This document shows positions 42,365 to 51,100 of a DNA stretch of 64,000 nt, in pieces (the stretch's first letter is position 1; each line of letters starts with the position of its first letter). A program made the position numbers and the translations under genes. Under the pieces are notes generated by a model. That model was not told the DNA's origin. It made no database searches and saw only the letters and a program-made list of their open reading frames with translations. The stretch comes from Jiella sonneratiae. GTDB taxonomy: Bacteria > Pseudomonadota > Alphaproteobacteria > Rhizobiales > Rhizobiaceae. The stretch is taken from assembly GCF_017353515.1 (NCBI RefSeq), contig NZ_JAFMPY010000010.1:124001-188000 (forward strand), given 5' to 3'.

Positions 42365-42400
42365 GCGTCAGACGTCGTGCGTCAGACGTCGGACGTCAGG
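42365..42400. repeat. Short tandem repeat with GACGTC palindromes
   Basis: GCGTCAGACGTCG occurs at 42365-42377 and again at 42379-42391, followed by GACGTCAGG, so GACGTC recurs every 14 or so bases. It lies just past the histidine kinase stop and upstream of the oxidase gene. It could be a protein-binding array or a slippage product. Confidence 0.5.
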
Positions 42401-42411
42401 CGCTGCGCGCG

Positions 42412-43665
42412 TCACACGGCGAGCGGCAGGCGCACGGTCTGGACGAGGCCGCCCTGCGGCCGGTTGGCGATGCGGATCGTCCCGCCGGTCTGGTCGACGA
42501 TCTCCTTGGCGATCGCCATGCCGAGGCCGGCGCCGGGCTTGAGTTTGCGGCGCGCCGGATCGACGCGGAAGAACGGCTCGAAGGCCCTCTCCAGCAGCTC
42601 TTCGGGAATGCCGGGGCCCTCGTCCTCGATCAGGAGCTCGGCAAAGGCGCCGTCGCGCCGCAGCGACATGCGGGCGTTGCCGCCGTGGACGATGGCGTTT
42701 TCGACGAGGTTGCGCAGCGCCCGCTTCAGCGCCAGCGGCCGGGCCAGCACGGCGAGGTCGGCAAGGCTCGCCTCCGGCATCGCGATGTCGTGGCCGATCT
42801 CGCCGAGTTCGCCGACGATTTCGGCAAGCAGCGGCTTCAGCCGGACGGCCTCGCCCGGCTGCGGATCGACCTCCTCGCGCACCAGGCGGATGGCGCTGTC
42901 GGCGATCCTGTCGAGCTCGTCGAGGTCCTTCAGCCAGGTCTCGCGCTCCTCTTCCGGCAGGAACTCGGCGCGCAGCCGCATCCGCGTCATCGGCGTCCTG
43001 AGGTCGTGGCCGGCGGCGGCGACGAGGCGCATGCGGCTTTCGACGGCCGTCCGCACCCGCGTGGTCAGTCGGTTCACCGCCGCGGCGGTGGCGCGCACCT
43101 CCGGCGGGCCGTCCTCGGGCATGTGGGCGGGAAGCCCGTCGGCCCCGACGGTGGAGACCGCCTCGTCGAGGATCAGGAGCGGCCGCGTCATCTTCGTCGC
43201 GGCGAAGATCGAGACGCCGGCGACGCCGCCGGCGAGCACCGCGAGATAGGCGGCGAAGCCGAGGAAGTTGCGCGGCGGAAAACCCGGATAGGGCAGATAG
43301 ACCCAGCGCCCGGGCGTCAGCTCGAAGGCGAGCTGGCGCGTGCGCGACTGCGGATCGCCGACGATCCTCACGTCCTGGTCGATGCCCTTGTCGCGCAGCG
43401 CGTCGCGGATGCCGCGGCTGTCGCGCACGAAGACGCCGGGTTCGTTGCGCGGCCGCTCACCGACGGTGATGCCGAGCCGCCCGGCGGCGGCCGGATCGTC
43501 GCGCAGATAGGTGGCGATGATCCGGACCTCCTCGGCGAAGGCCATGCGGAAGGTGTCCCGGTCCGGCCGGTCGAGCATCACCAGCGACACCAGCGCTGCG
43601 AGTGCCACGACGCCGAGCACCGATCCGAGAAGCAGCATGGCGAGTCGGAAGCGCAGCGATCTCAC
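42412..43665 (-). CDS. Sensor histidine kinase
   Basis: A 417-residue membrane kinase. The GTG overlaps the regulator's stop (GTGA). Helix 1 is at about 9-30, a periplasmic sensor of about 100 residues follows, helix 2 is near 130-153, then a HAMP domain. The phospho-accepting histidine is in AAAGHDLRTPMTRMRLRAEF (about 218). The N box is LRNLVENAIVHG, then IEDEGPGIPEE and GAGLGMAIAKEIVDQTGG. It resembles EnvZ/CpxA-type kinases. The sensor region has no cysteine or histidine cluster that would name a metal ligand. Position suggests control of the downstream oxidase and the divergent LTXXQ protein. Confidence 0.9.
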   Translation of the reverse strand: MRSLRFRLAMLLLGSVLGVVALAALVSLVMLDRPDRDTFRMAFAEEVRIIATYLRDDPAAAGRLGITVGERPRNEPGVFVRDSRGIRDALRDKGIDQDVRIVGDPQSRTRQLAFELTPGRWVYLPYPGFPPRNFLGFAAYLAVLAGGVAGVSIFAATKMTRPLLILDEAVSTVGADGLPAHMPEDGPPEVRATAAAVNRLTTRVRTAVESRMRLVAAAGHDLRTPMTRMRLRAEFLPEEERETWLKDLDELDRIADSAIRLVREEVDPQPGEAVRLKPLLAEIVGELGEIGHDIAMPEASLADLAVLARPLALKRALRNLVENAIVHGGNARMSLRRDGAFAELLIEDEGPGIPEELLERAFEPFFRVDPARRKLKPGAGLGMAIAKEIVDQTGGTIRIANRPQGGLVQTVRLPLAV

Positions 43666-44390
43666 GCGCCGGGTTCCTCCTCGCGCTCGACCCGCGCGGC
43701 GAACTGGTAGCCGCCGTTGCGCACGGTCTTGAACAGGCGGAAGACGCCGTTGTCGCTCAGCTTGCGCCGCAGCCGGCTCATCGTCACGTCGATCGACCGG
43801 TCGAACGGGTCGACGGAGCGGCCGTGCAGGAGATCCATCAGGATGTCGCGCGACAGGACGCGCCCGGGACGTTCGAGGAAGATCATCAGAAGGTCGAACT
43901 CGGCGCCGGTCAGGGCGATCTCCGAGCCGTCCGGGGCGGTGATGCTGCGCCGGTCGGGCAGGACGGTGAAGCCCTCGAAGCGGTAGCCGGCCGCCGACGC
44001 GCCTTCCTTGGCCGCGGCGGGGACGCCGCGTCGCAGCACGGCGCGGATGCGCGCGGCGAGCTCGCGCGGGTTGAACGGCTTGCCGAGATAGTCGTCGGCG
44101 CCGAGTTCGAGGCCGATGATCCGGTCGACGTCCTCCTTGAGGGCTGTCAGAAGGATCACCGCGAGCTCGGGCCGCTCGTCCTTGATCTCCCGGCAGATGT
44201 CGAGGCCCGAGGCATCGGGCAGCATGACGTCGAGAACCACGAGGTCGACCCGCGAATCGGCGAGCCGCTGCTTGCACTGCCGCCGGTTCGCGGCGAGCTG
44301 GCAGCGAAATCCCTGGCCGTCCAGATATTTTCCGAGCAGCCGGCAGATCTCCGGATCGTCGTCGACCACGAGTATGTTGGGCTGTGACAT
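43662..44390 (-). CDS. OmpR-family response regulator
   Basis: A 242-residue regulator. The receiver domain (1-120) has the acidic pocket VVDDD (10-12), phospho-acceptor Asp54 in LVVLDVMLPDASG, LLTALKE and Lys104 in YLGKPFNPRELAARI. The winged-helix DNA-binding domain (about 140-235) includes ALTGAEFDLLMIFLE and SIDVTMSRLRRKL. The ATG follows GAGG at short spacing. It is the first gene of a leftward regulator-kinase pair, and is divergent from the LTXXQ periplasmic protein across 244 bases holding a dyad that may be its own binding site. Confidence 0.92.
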   Translation of the reverse strand: MSQPNILVVDDDPEICRLLGKYLDGQGFRCQLAANRRQCKQRLADSRVDLVVLDVMLPDASGLDICREIKDERPELAVILLTALKEDVDRIIGLELGADDYLGKPFNPRELAARIRAVLRRGVPAAAKEGASAAGYRFEGFTVLPDRRSITAPDGSEIALTGAEFDLLMIFLERPGRVLSRDILMDLLHGRSVDPFDRSIDVTMSRLRRKLSDNGVFRLFKTVRNGGYQFAARVEREEEPGA

Positions 44391-44483
44391 CTGCCTCGTT
44401 CCGAAAGCTTCGCGCGCTTGCTCAAACCGGCGTCGGCCGGTGCATCCTGCTGTTTTGCCCCGGCCGCGGGCGCGCGCGAGCAG

Positions 44484-44538
44484 CGATTTGTAACCGCGTG
44501 TTGCGCCCGACCGGATCGATACAAGCCGTAACAAATCG
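44484..44538. promoter_or_regulatory. Dyad in the divergent regulator / LTXXQ-protein region
   Basis: CGATTTGT at 44484-44491 is the exact reverse complement of ACAAATCG at 44531-44538, and each arm abuts a GTAAC pentamer (44490-44494 and 44528-44532). OmpR-family regulators bind paired GTAA-type pentamers or hexamers, so this is a reasonable candidate site for the adjacent regulator. No binding evidence exists. Confidence 0.4.
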
Positions 44539-44634
44539 GGACGGCCCGGGCGACTTTCGGCAATCTTTGGCCGCACGCTCGCAACATCCCGTCCCTATCT
44601 TCCGTCCCATCACTCGAATCAAGGGAGATCAGTG

Positions 44635-45606
44635 ATGAGATCAATTCGAGACAAGAACCCCGGCAACGGCCGGAACCGGTTCGGCCGCGGCGGCAGGATC
44701 GCCACCGGGGCGGCGCTTGCCGCCGCGCTGTTCGGCACCAGCGCCTTCGCCGAGCAGAACATGCCGCAGGCAGGGCACCAGCCGGCGGCGAAGATGCGTT
44801 CCGACGACGGAGCGGGCGCCAAGGGCCACCGCCACTTCGCCGAGAACTTCGACCGTGGCCACGGCGGCCATGGCGGCCGGCATCACGGCCGGCGCGGCGG
44901 CATGATGTCGCCGGCACGGCTCGCCACCGCCCTCGCGGCGCTGGAGACCGGCATCGGCATCCAGCCCGACCAGATGGGCGCATGGCGCAACTTCACCGGT
45001 GCGCTGATCGCCTTCGCCGAAGCGGTGCAGCCGCCGATGGGGCGCCCCGGCATGGGGCCCGGTCGAATGGGTCCCGGCCCGCATGGTCCGGGCGGCCCGG
45101 GCACGCCGCAGGCCGGCGGCCAGCCGGGGGCCGGCGCCGACCAGACGCCGCCGCCTCCGCCGGCGGGCGATGCTGCTCAGACCGACCAGGCCGGCAAGCC
45201 GGGCGGCAATAACGAGCTCTTCGCCTTCCGCATGCTCGACCACTTCGCCGACCGCGCCATCGAGGCGGGGGAAAAGGCGAAGGCCGTGAAGTCGGCGCTG
45301 GCCGATCTGGAATCGACGCTGACGCCGGAACAGACCGACCGCGCCCGCACGCTGATCCGCTCGATGATGCAGGAGATGCGCGGCGAGCGTTGGGGCGGCC
45401 GCGGCCACCGCGGACCGGGCGATCATCGCGGCTTCCGCTTCGGCGGTCAGCGGCACGGGCACGGGCCGCGCGGCCCGATGCCTCAGGACGACGGCATGGG
45501 CTTCGGCGGCCCCGGCGGGCCCGGCGACGACGGTCCGGACGGCCAGGGACCGGCCGACCAGGGGCCGGAGACGCCGCCGACGGACGAGGCGCCGCAGCAG
45601 GGCTGA
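44635..45606 (+). CDS. Secreted His/Gly/Pro-rich LTXXQ (Spy/CpxP-like) protein
   Basis: A 323-residue exported protein, with the ATG after AGGGAGATCAGTG. The signal peptide is long, with a positively charged N region (MRSIRDKNPGNGRNRFGRGG, then a hydrophobic core, cleavage near AFAEQ). A His/Gly-rich segment (GHRHFAENFDRGHGGHGGRH, about 55-85) could bind metal. Two helical pieces with LTPEQTDRA (the LTXXQ motif, near residue 225) are separated by a Pro/Gly/Met-rich stretch, and a disordered Gly/Asp/Pro tail ends it. Spy/CpxP proteins act as periplasmic chaperones or stress sensors. Divergent placement from the regulator fits that role. A strong terminator follows. Confidence 0.78.
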   Translation: MRSIRDKNPGNGRNRFGRGGRIATGAALAAALFGTSAFAEQNMPQAGHQPAAKMRSDDGAGAKGHRHFAENFDRGHGGHGGRHHGRRGGMMSPARLATALAALETGIGIQPDQMGAWRNFTGALIAFAEAVQPPMGRPGMGPGRMGPGPHGPGGPGTPQAGGQPGAGADQTPPPPPAGDAAQTDQAGKPGGNNELFAFRMLDHFADRAIEAGEKAKAVKSALADLESTLTPEQTDRARTLIRSMMQEMRGERWGGRGHRGPGDHRGFRFGGQRHGHGPRGPMPQDDGMGFGGPGGPGDDGPDGQGPADQGPETPPTDEAPQQG

Positions 45607-45707
45607 GGCGCGAGGCTGTCGAAGAATCCTGTGGCGGGGGCTCCCCCCTCTGTTCTCTGCCGCAGGCCGCGTGGCCGGTAACCGTCCAGCCGGCCACGAC
45701 ACGCAAG

Positions 45708-45738
45708 CCGCCGAGGCCCCGCGCCTCGGCGGTTTTTT
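45708..45738 (+). terminator. Rho-independent terminator after the LTXXQ gene
   Basis: CCGCCGAGGC (45708-45717) pairs perfectly with GCCTCGGCGG (45723-45732) around a five-base loop, followed by six T residues (45733-45738). It ends the rightward transcript about 100 bases after the gene. Confidence 0.85.
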
Positions 45739-45743
45739 GCGCT

Positions 45744-46415
45744 TCAGGCCGTCTCGAAGCGATGCACCGAATGGACCCGGAACGGCGCGCCGGGCTCCGG
45801 CTCGACGAACAGCGCCAATTGGTCGATCGCCAGCGGCGCCCCGTCGAAGGGCGCGAAAGCCTCGGCGAGAAGCGGGGCGAGCCGTGCGGCCTCGTCGTCG
45901 GAGAGCGGGCCCGACAACGTCATGTGGAAGCGGAACTCTTCGAAGACATAAGGATAGCCCCATGCGAGAAGATGGTCGCGCTGGCGCTCGCTGAGGTCTT
46001 CGGGCCGGCGCCTGGCGATCTCCGCCTCGCTGAGCGGCGCGCGGAATTTCGCGAAGGCCCGCACCGCGCTGTCCGCCAGCATCTGCAACGGCTCCGAAGG
46101 AGCCGCCGGCACCAGGGCGAAGAATCTGCCGAGCCGCGCCGGCACGCTGGCGGTGATGGAAAACGGCGCCTGCGCCGCCGCGAATTCGGCGAGGCGTGCG
46201 TCGATGCGTTCGAGGTCGGCGGCTCCGGCAAGGCGGAAGGGCGCGACGATGGTGGCGTGGAAGCCGTAGCGGGCGGGGTCCGCGACGAGCCGGTCGCGGG
46301 CGGCATCCGGTGCGCGGGTCGGCTCGCCGTCGAAGGGATTGCGCCCGAGCCAGCGATTGGCGGTGATCGCCAGGGCCGATCCGGCCGGCGGAGTGAAGTA
46401 GATCGCCGCGCGCAT
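45744..46415 (-). CDS. DUF1045 protein, 2H phosphoesterase-like
   Basis: A 223-residue soluble protein beginning MRAAIYFTPPAGSALAITAN. Two H-x-T motifs, YGFHATIVAPF (about residue 53) and FRFHMTLSGPL (about 165), are the catalytic pair of the 2H phosphoesterase (RNA ligase/cyclic phosphodiesterase) fold. WLGRNPFDG is typical of DUF1045. Members are often found with phosphonate-degradation genes, where they are thought to act on cyclic ribose phosphates. No phn gene is in this window, so the substrate is open. It is divergent from a D,D-carboxypeptidase gene. Confidence 0.83.
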   Translation of the reverse strand: MRAAIYFTPPAGSALAITANRWLGRNPFDGEPTRAPDAARDRLVADPARYGFHATIVAPFRLAGAADLERIDARLAEFAAAQAPFSITASVPARLGRFFALVPAAPSEPLQMLADSAVRAFAKFRAPLSEAEIARRRPEDLSERQRDHLLAWGYPYVFEEFRFHMTLSGPLSDDEAARLAPLLAEAFAPFDGAPLAIDQLALFVEPEPGAPFRVHSVHRFETA

Positions 46416-46642
46416 GGCGCTCGCCCTCCGATGCGTTCCGTTCGACGCCGGGCGCCGGAGGATCCCGGCCACCCCGTGGTTTTCGCCGGCGGCGTCCGCA
46501 CGCCCGGTCATGACGAAGCGAGGTGTTCGGCGAGGCGGCGATGTCAAGGCCGGCACCGCCCGCCATGGCGTCTCTCGCCGCGCGCGATGTGGCATCGCCG
46601 GCACAGGCGAAGCGCGAAGTCTTTCAAGCCGATGTTCGTGGT

Positions 46643-46672
46643 TTGACAGGATTCCGGCAGGTTGCGCATAGC
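46643..46672 (+). promoter_or_regulatory. Promoter candidate for the D,D-carboxypeptidase gene
   Basis: A perfect TTGACA at 46643-46648 is followed after 18 bases by CATAGC (46667-46672), 36 bases upstream of the ATG. The -35 is strong and the -10 weak. Confidence 0.4.
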
Positions 46673-46707
46673 TCGGCGACCGCAACCTCGACCACGGCCC
46701 TTTTCCC

Positions 46708-47580
46708 ATGCGCCCATGGTTTCAGGAGTGTCGTTTCGGCCGCCATGCCGGCCGGGCCCTCCTCGTCTTCCTCTCGCTGCTTCTCGCCGGCTGCCAGACG
46801 GCGGAGCTGACGCCCGCCTCGCTCGGCGTCGCCAACCTCTCCGACGGCGCAGCGGCCGAGATCCGCGGCCACTCGGTGCTGGTCATGGACTATCAGAGCG
46901 GCCGCATCCTCCAGGCGGAGAATCCCGACGCGCTGCGCTATCCGGCGTCGCTGTCGAAGATGATGACGCTCTACCTCCTGTTCGAGGCGGTGAATGCCGG
47001 GCGGATCTCGCCGGACACGCCGCTGACGGTCAGCGCCGAGGCGGCGTCGCAGCCGCCGTCGAAGCTCGGCTTCAGCCCCGGCGACACCATCACCGTGCGC
47101 GATGCCGCCCAGGCGATCGCGACGAAGTCGGCCAACGACGTCGCCGTGGTGGTCGCGGAGAATCTCGGCGGCAGCCAGGACGCCTTCGCGGCGATGATGA
47201 CCGCCAAGGCGCGCGAACTCGGCATGCGCAACACCCGCTTCGTCAACGCCTCGGGGCTGCCCGATCCGCGGCAGATCTCGACCGCGCGCGACCTCGCGAT
47301 CCTGGCGCGGGCGCTGATCGCGCGCAATCCGCAGTTCATGCCGATCTTTTCGGTGACGCAGTTCATCTACAAGGGCCGGACCTATCACGCGACCAACAAG
47401 CTGCTCGGCAAGGTGGCCGGGGTCGACGGCCTGAAGACCGGATACATCCGCGATTCCGGCTTCCACCTCGTCGCGACGGCGATGCGGGGCGGGCGCCGGA
47501 TCATCGTCGTCGTCATGGGCGGCAAGACCGGCGCCGCGCGCAATGCCGAAGTCACGGCGCTGATCGACCAGTATCTGTAG
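46708..47580 (+). CDS. D-alanyl-D-alanine carboxypeptidase (S11), lipoprotein form
   Basis: A 290-residue penicillin-binding protein. The active-site motifs are in order: SLSK (residues 81-84), SAN (141-143) and KTG in GVDGLKTGYI (about 232). The N terminus ends a signal sequence with LLAGC, a lipobox putting the lipid on Cys29. The chain stops right after the catalytic domain, so it lacks the C-terminal beta domain and amphipathic anchor of PBP5; the lipid may replace that anchor. It trims the terminal D-Ala of peptidoglycan stem peptides in the periplasm. Confidence 0.9.
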   Translation: MRPWFQECRFGRHAGRALLVFLSLLLAGCQTAELTPASLGVANLSDGAAAEIRGHSVLVMDYQSGRILQAENPDALRYPASLSKMMTLYLLFEAVNAGRISPDTPLTVSAEAASQPPSKLGFSPGDTITVRDAAQAIATKSANDVAVVVAENLGGSQDAFAAMMTAKARELGMRNTRFVNASGLPDPRQISTARDLAILARALIARNPQFMPIFSVTQFIYKGRTYHATNKLLGKVAGVDGLKTGYIRDSGFHLVATAMRGGRRIIVVVMGGKTGAARNAEVTALIDQYL

Positions 47581-47792
47581 GCGCCGCGTGTCCGGCGGCA
47601 GGGACGCCGGCACCGGTCGGTAGGGCGGAGCCGATCGTCGGTCCGGCGATACGCCGCATCGATGCATCGACCGGCAAAGCCGGTCCGGCCATCCGGACTG
47701 CCGCCGCCCTCCGGACAAAGCCGGACGATTCGCAGCGTCGGTCCGTCCGCTGCTGCCGGGCGGATCCCCCGGCAGACAGGCAGGCAGTCGAC

Positions 47793-47841
<49 letters not shown>

Positions 47842-47879
47842 AAGGCGCGAGGCGCGCCCGATTCCATCCGACGTTCCTT

Positions 47880-47980
47880 GGAGCGGGATGACATGAGCTT
47901 CGCTCATCCTCCCGCTCCATCTTTCCGGTTCCGCACGATCTCTTTCGAAAACCGGTTCCCGCTTTCCGGGATCATGCTCC
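47880..47980. repeat. Dispersed intergenic palindromic element, copy 2
   Basis: GGAGCGGGATGACATGAGC pairs with GCTCATCCTCCCGCTCC (hairpin 47880-47918), followed by GAAAACCGGTTCCCGC and CCGGGATCATGCTCC. It is closely similar to 37017-37104 in sequence and order, differing by small substitutions and indels. Confidence 0.75.
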
Positions 47981-48132
47981 AAATGCCGATCGCTGCGCGG
48001 CGTCTCTCTTCCTGACCCTGAAAGACGTCGGATGGCGCCCTGCGCGGTGCCACCGGGCGCCGAAGATCGCGTTGCGAGGCGCGCGGGGCGCCCGCTACTG
48101 CCTCGGGCGCCGGGCAGGAAAGCCCGGCCGCT

Positions 48133-51100
48133 TCAGAACTCGCCCTCGTAGAACACGCCGACCTCGCCGCCGCCCTGCGAGGTGACGGCGCCCTTGGCCT
48201 TCAGCCCGCCGCCGAGCTTCAGTTCGAGCGACACCCGGCCGGTCGAGTCCACGCCGAGATAGGTGTTGTCGTTGAGATATTTGCCGACGCCGACGGCGGT
48301 CTGGCCGTCGGAGGTGGTCGAGATGTTGAGGGAGTCGACCCCGAGCTGCGAGCGCAGATTGTCGAGGAGGCCGGTCGAGCCGCCGACGCCGGCGAGTGTC
48401 GCGGCCGCCTCGGCCAGCTGGGCGATCTGCAGCGGCGAGAGGTCCGAGGTGCCCTGGCCGAAGATCAGCCGTGCCAGGACCTCGTCCTGGGGCAGCGCCG
48501 GGTTGGACGAGAAGTTCACCGACGGGTCGTTGGCCGGGCCGGTGACGGTGACGTAGACCGTCACGTCGTCGACCGTCGAACTCGCCTCGAGGTCGAGGGT
48601 CGGGATGAGATCGCCGGTGAAGCTCAGCGTGCCGCGTTCGAAGGTCAGCTGCTTGGCGAGGATCTGGAAGCGCCCGCGCTGCAGCTCGAAGCCGCCGACG
48701 ATGGAAAGGTTCGACGCCGGGCCGGTGATCCTCAGCGAGCCGCCGAGCTCGATGTCGAGGCCGCGGCCGCGCACGAAGACGCGGTTCGGCGCGTTGAAGG
48801 TGATGTCGAGGGTGATTCCGCCGCCGCCGCCCGCGCCGTTGGCGCTCTTCGGAAACAGTTCGCGCTGCTGCTCGACCACCGCCGGACGGGCGTTGCGATG
48901 GGTGACGTCGATCCGCGCGAGCGAGCTCGGCAGGTTGTCCGGCACGATGACGTCGATCTCTTCGGCATTGACCGTGCCGGAAAGCGTCGGCGTCGCGACC
49001 AGCGGGCCGGTGAGCGTCAGGTCGGCCGAAAGCCGCGCGGCGATGAGCTCGCCGTCGTTGTAGCGGGCCCGGTCGGCGCGGATCGTCAGGTCGGCCGGGA
49101 ACTGGCCGGTGAGGCCGACCGTGCCGCCGACCGTCAGTCTGCCGCCCGAGGAGATGGCGGCGTTGAAGCTCTGGATCGTCGCCGTCGTGCCGGTGAGGGC
49201 GATGGTCGTGGTGATGTCGTTGAGCGCGACGTTGAAGTTCGCGTCGACGAGCCGCGCGCCGGCGACCGAGACCGTGCCGTTGACGTTCGGCTGGGCGGCG
49301 GTGCCGGTGATCCGCGCGTCGAGCCGGGCCGTGCCCTGGATCGAACGGCCGCCCTCGGCGAGGATCGGATTGGCGAGCGAGAGCGGCGCCGTGCCGTTTG
49401 CCGCAAGGTTGAAACTCGGCGTGCCTGCGAGATCGACCGAGCCGGCGACGGCGAGCGCGATGCCGCTTCCCGACAGATTCGTGTCGGTGGTGACGCGGTT
49501 GCCGGCATACTGGCCCTTGGTGGAAATGCCGAGGGCGCCGACGCCGGCGCTGCGGGTCTGCTGGATCGAGACGCCCGAGGCGTTGAGGTCGTATGTCACC
49601 TGAGGGTTCGTCGGCGCGCCGGTCGCCCGGACGGTGCCGTTGATCGTGCCCTGCGGCGCGAGGCCGCCGGCGGCGGCGCTGGCGATCGAGGCGGGCAGGC
49701 TGCGGATCTCGGCGGTCAGGTTGAGATTCGTCCGGCTCGCCCCGCCGGTGACGCGGATCGTGCCGCCTCCCACCCGTACGAGCGCCTGGCGGAGATCGAG
49801 GTTGCCGCCCTGGTAGCTGCCGGAAAGATCGGCGGCGAGGGGAGGGGCGCCGGCGGCGCGGCTCTGGGCCACCGAGACGTCGGCGGCCGTCAGGTCGAAG
49901 CGCGCATTGGGATTGGAAAGGCTCCCCGTCGCCGTGGCCGTGCCCGAGACGGTGCCTTGTGCCCCAAGACCCTCGACGAAGCCGTTGGCGAGGCCGACCG
50001 GCAGCTGGTTCAGCTTGACGTCGATGTCGAGCTCCTGGCCGACCGTGCCCTTCGCGGTCAGAGATCCCTTGCCGACCGCCACTTCGGCATTGGCGAGGTC
50101 GAGCGTGCCGTCGCGATAGCTGCCGGCGACGTCGAGGGTGAGCGGTGGCGTCCCGGACCGCGCGATGTCATTGGTGGTGATGCCGGTGCCGGAGACGGTG
50201 AACTCGGCCGAGGGGTTGGCGAGCGAGCCGGTCGCCGTGGCGCTGCCCGACAGCGTGCCCCTGGCGCCGAGGCCGGCGACGAAGCCGTTGGCGAGGCCTG
50301 CCGGGATGTCGCTGGCGGTGACGTCGAGGTCGAGCTGGTCGCCGACGGTTCCCTTGGCCGTCAGGCTGCCGGAGCCGACGGTGAGCTTCGCCGCGTCGAT
50401 CGTCGCCGTCCCGCCGGCATAGGAGCCCGAAGCGTCGAGCGACAGCGGCGGAACGCCGGAATCGGCGATCGCCTTGGTCGTGATGCCGTTGCCCGACAGG
50501 TCGAACGTCGCCTGCGGATCGGAGAGCGAGCCTGTCGCCTTGCCGGAGCCGGAGATCGTGCCCCGGGCGCCGAGGCCGTCGACGAAGCCGTTGGCGAGGC
50601 CGACCGGAATTTCCGAAAGCTTCAGGGTCAGGTCGAGGGTTTGGCCGACCGTGCCCTTTGCGTTCAGCGAGCCGTCGCCGACCGTCACGTCGGCCCGGTC
50701 GATCGTCGCCGTCCCGCCGGCATAGGAGCCCGCCGCGTCGAGCGACAGCGGCGCGACGCCGGATTTCGCGATCTTCTCGGTGGTGATGCCGCTGCCCGAC
50801 AGGTTGAACGTCGCCTTCGGATCGGAGAGCGAGCCGGTGGCCCGGCCGGTTCCGGACACGGTGCCCGTGGCGTTCAGCCCGTCGACGAAGCCGTTGGCGA
50901 GACCGACCGGCAGGGCGTCGAGCGCAAGGTCGAGATCGAGCTCCCTGCCGACCGTGCCGCTCGCCCGCAGCGAGCCGTCGCCGACGTCGATCTTCGCGGT
51001 GTCGAGGCCGAGCGTGCCGTTCCGGTAGTTGCCGGCGGCATCGAGCGAGAGCTTCGGCACGCCGCCCTTGGCGATCGCCGCGGTGGTGATGTCGCGGCCC

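Noticed and set aside
47880-47980. CRISPR or insertion-sequence end
   Set aside because: Only one unit per site, no spacers, no flanking target duplication and no transposase; it matches a dispersed palindromic element instead.
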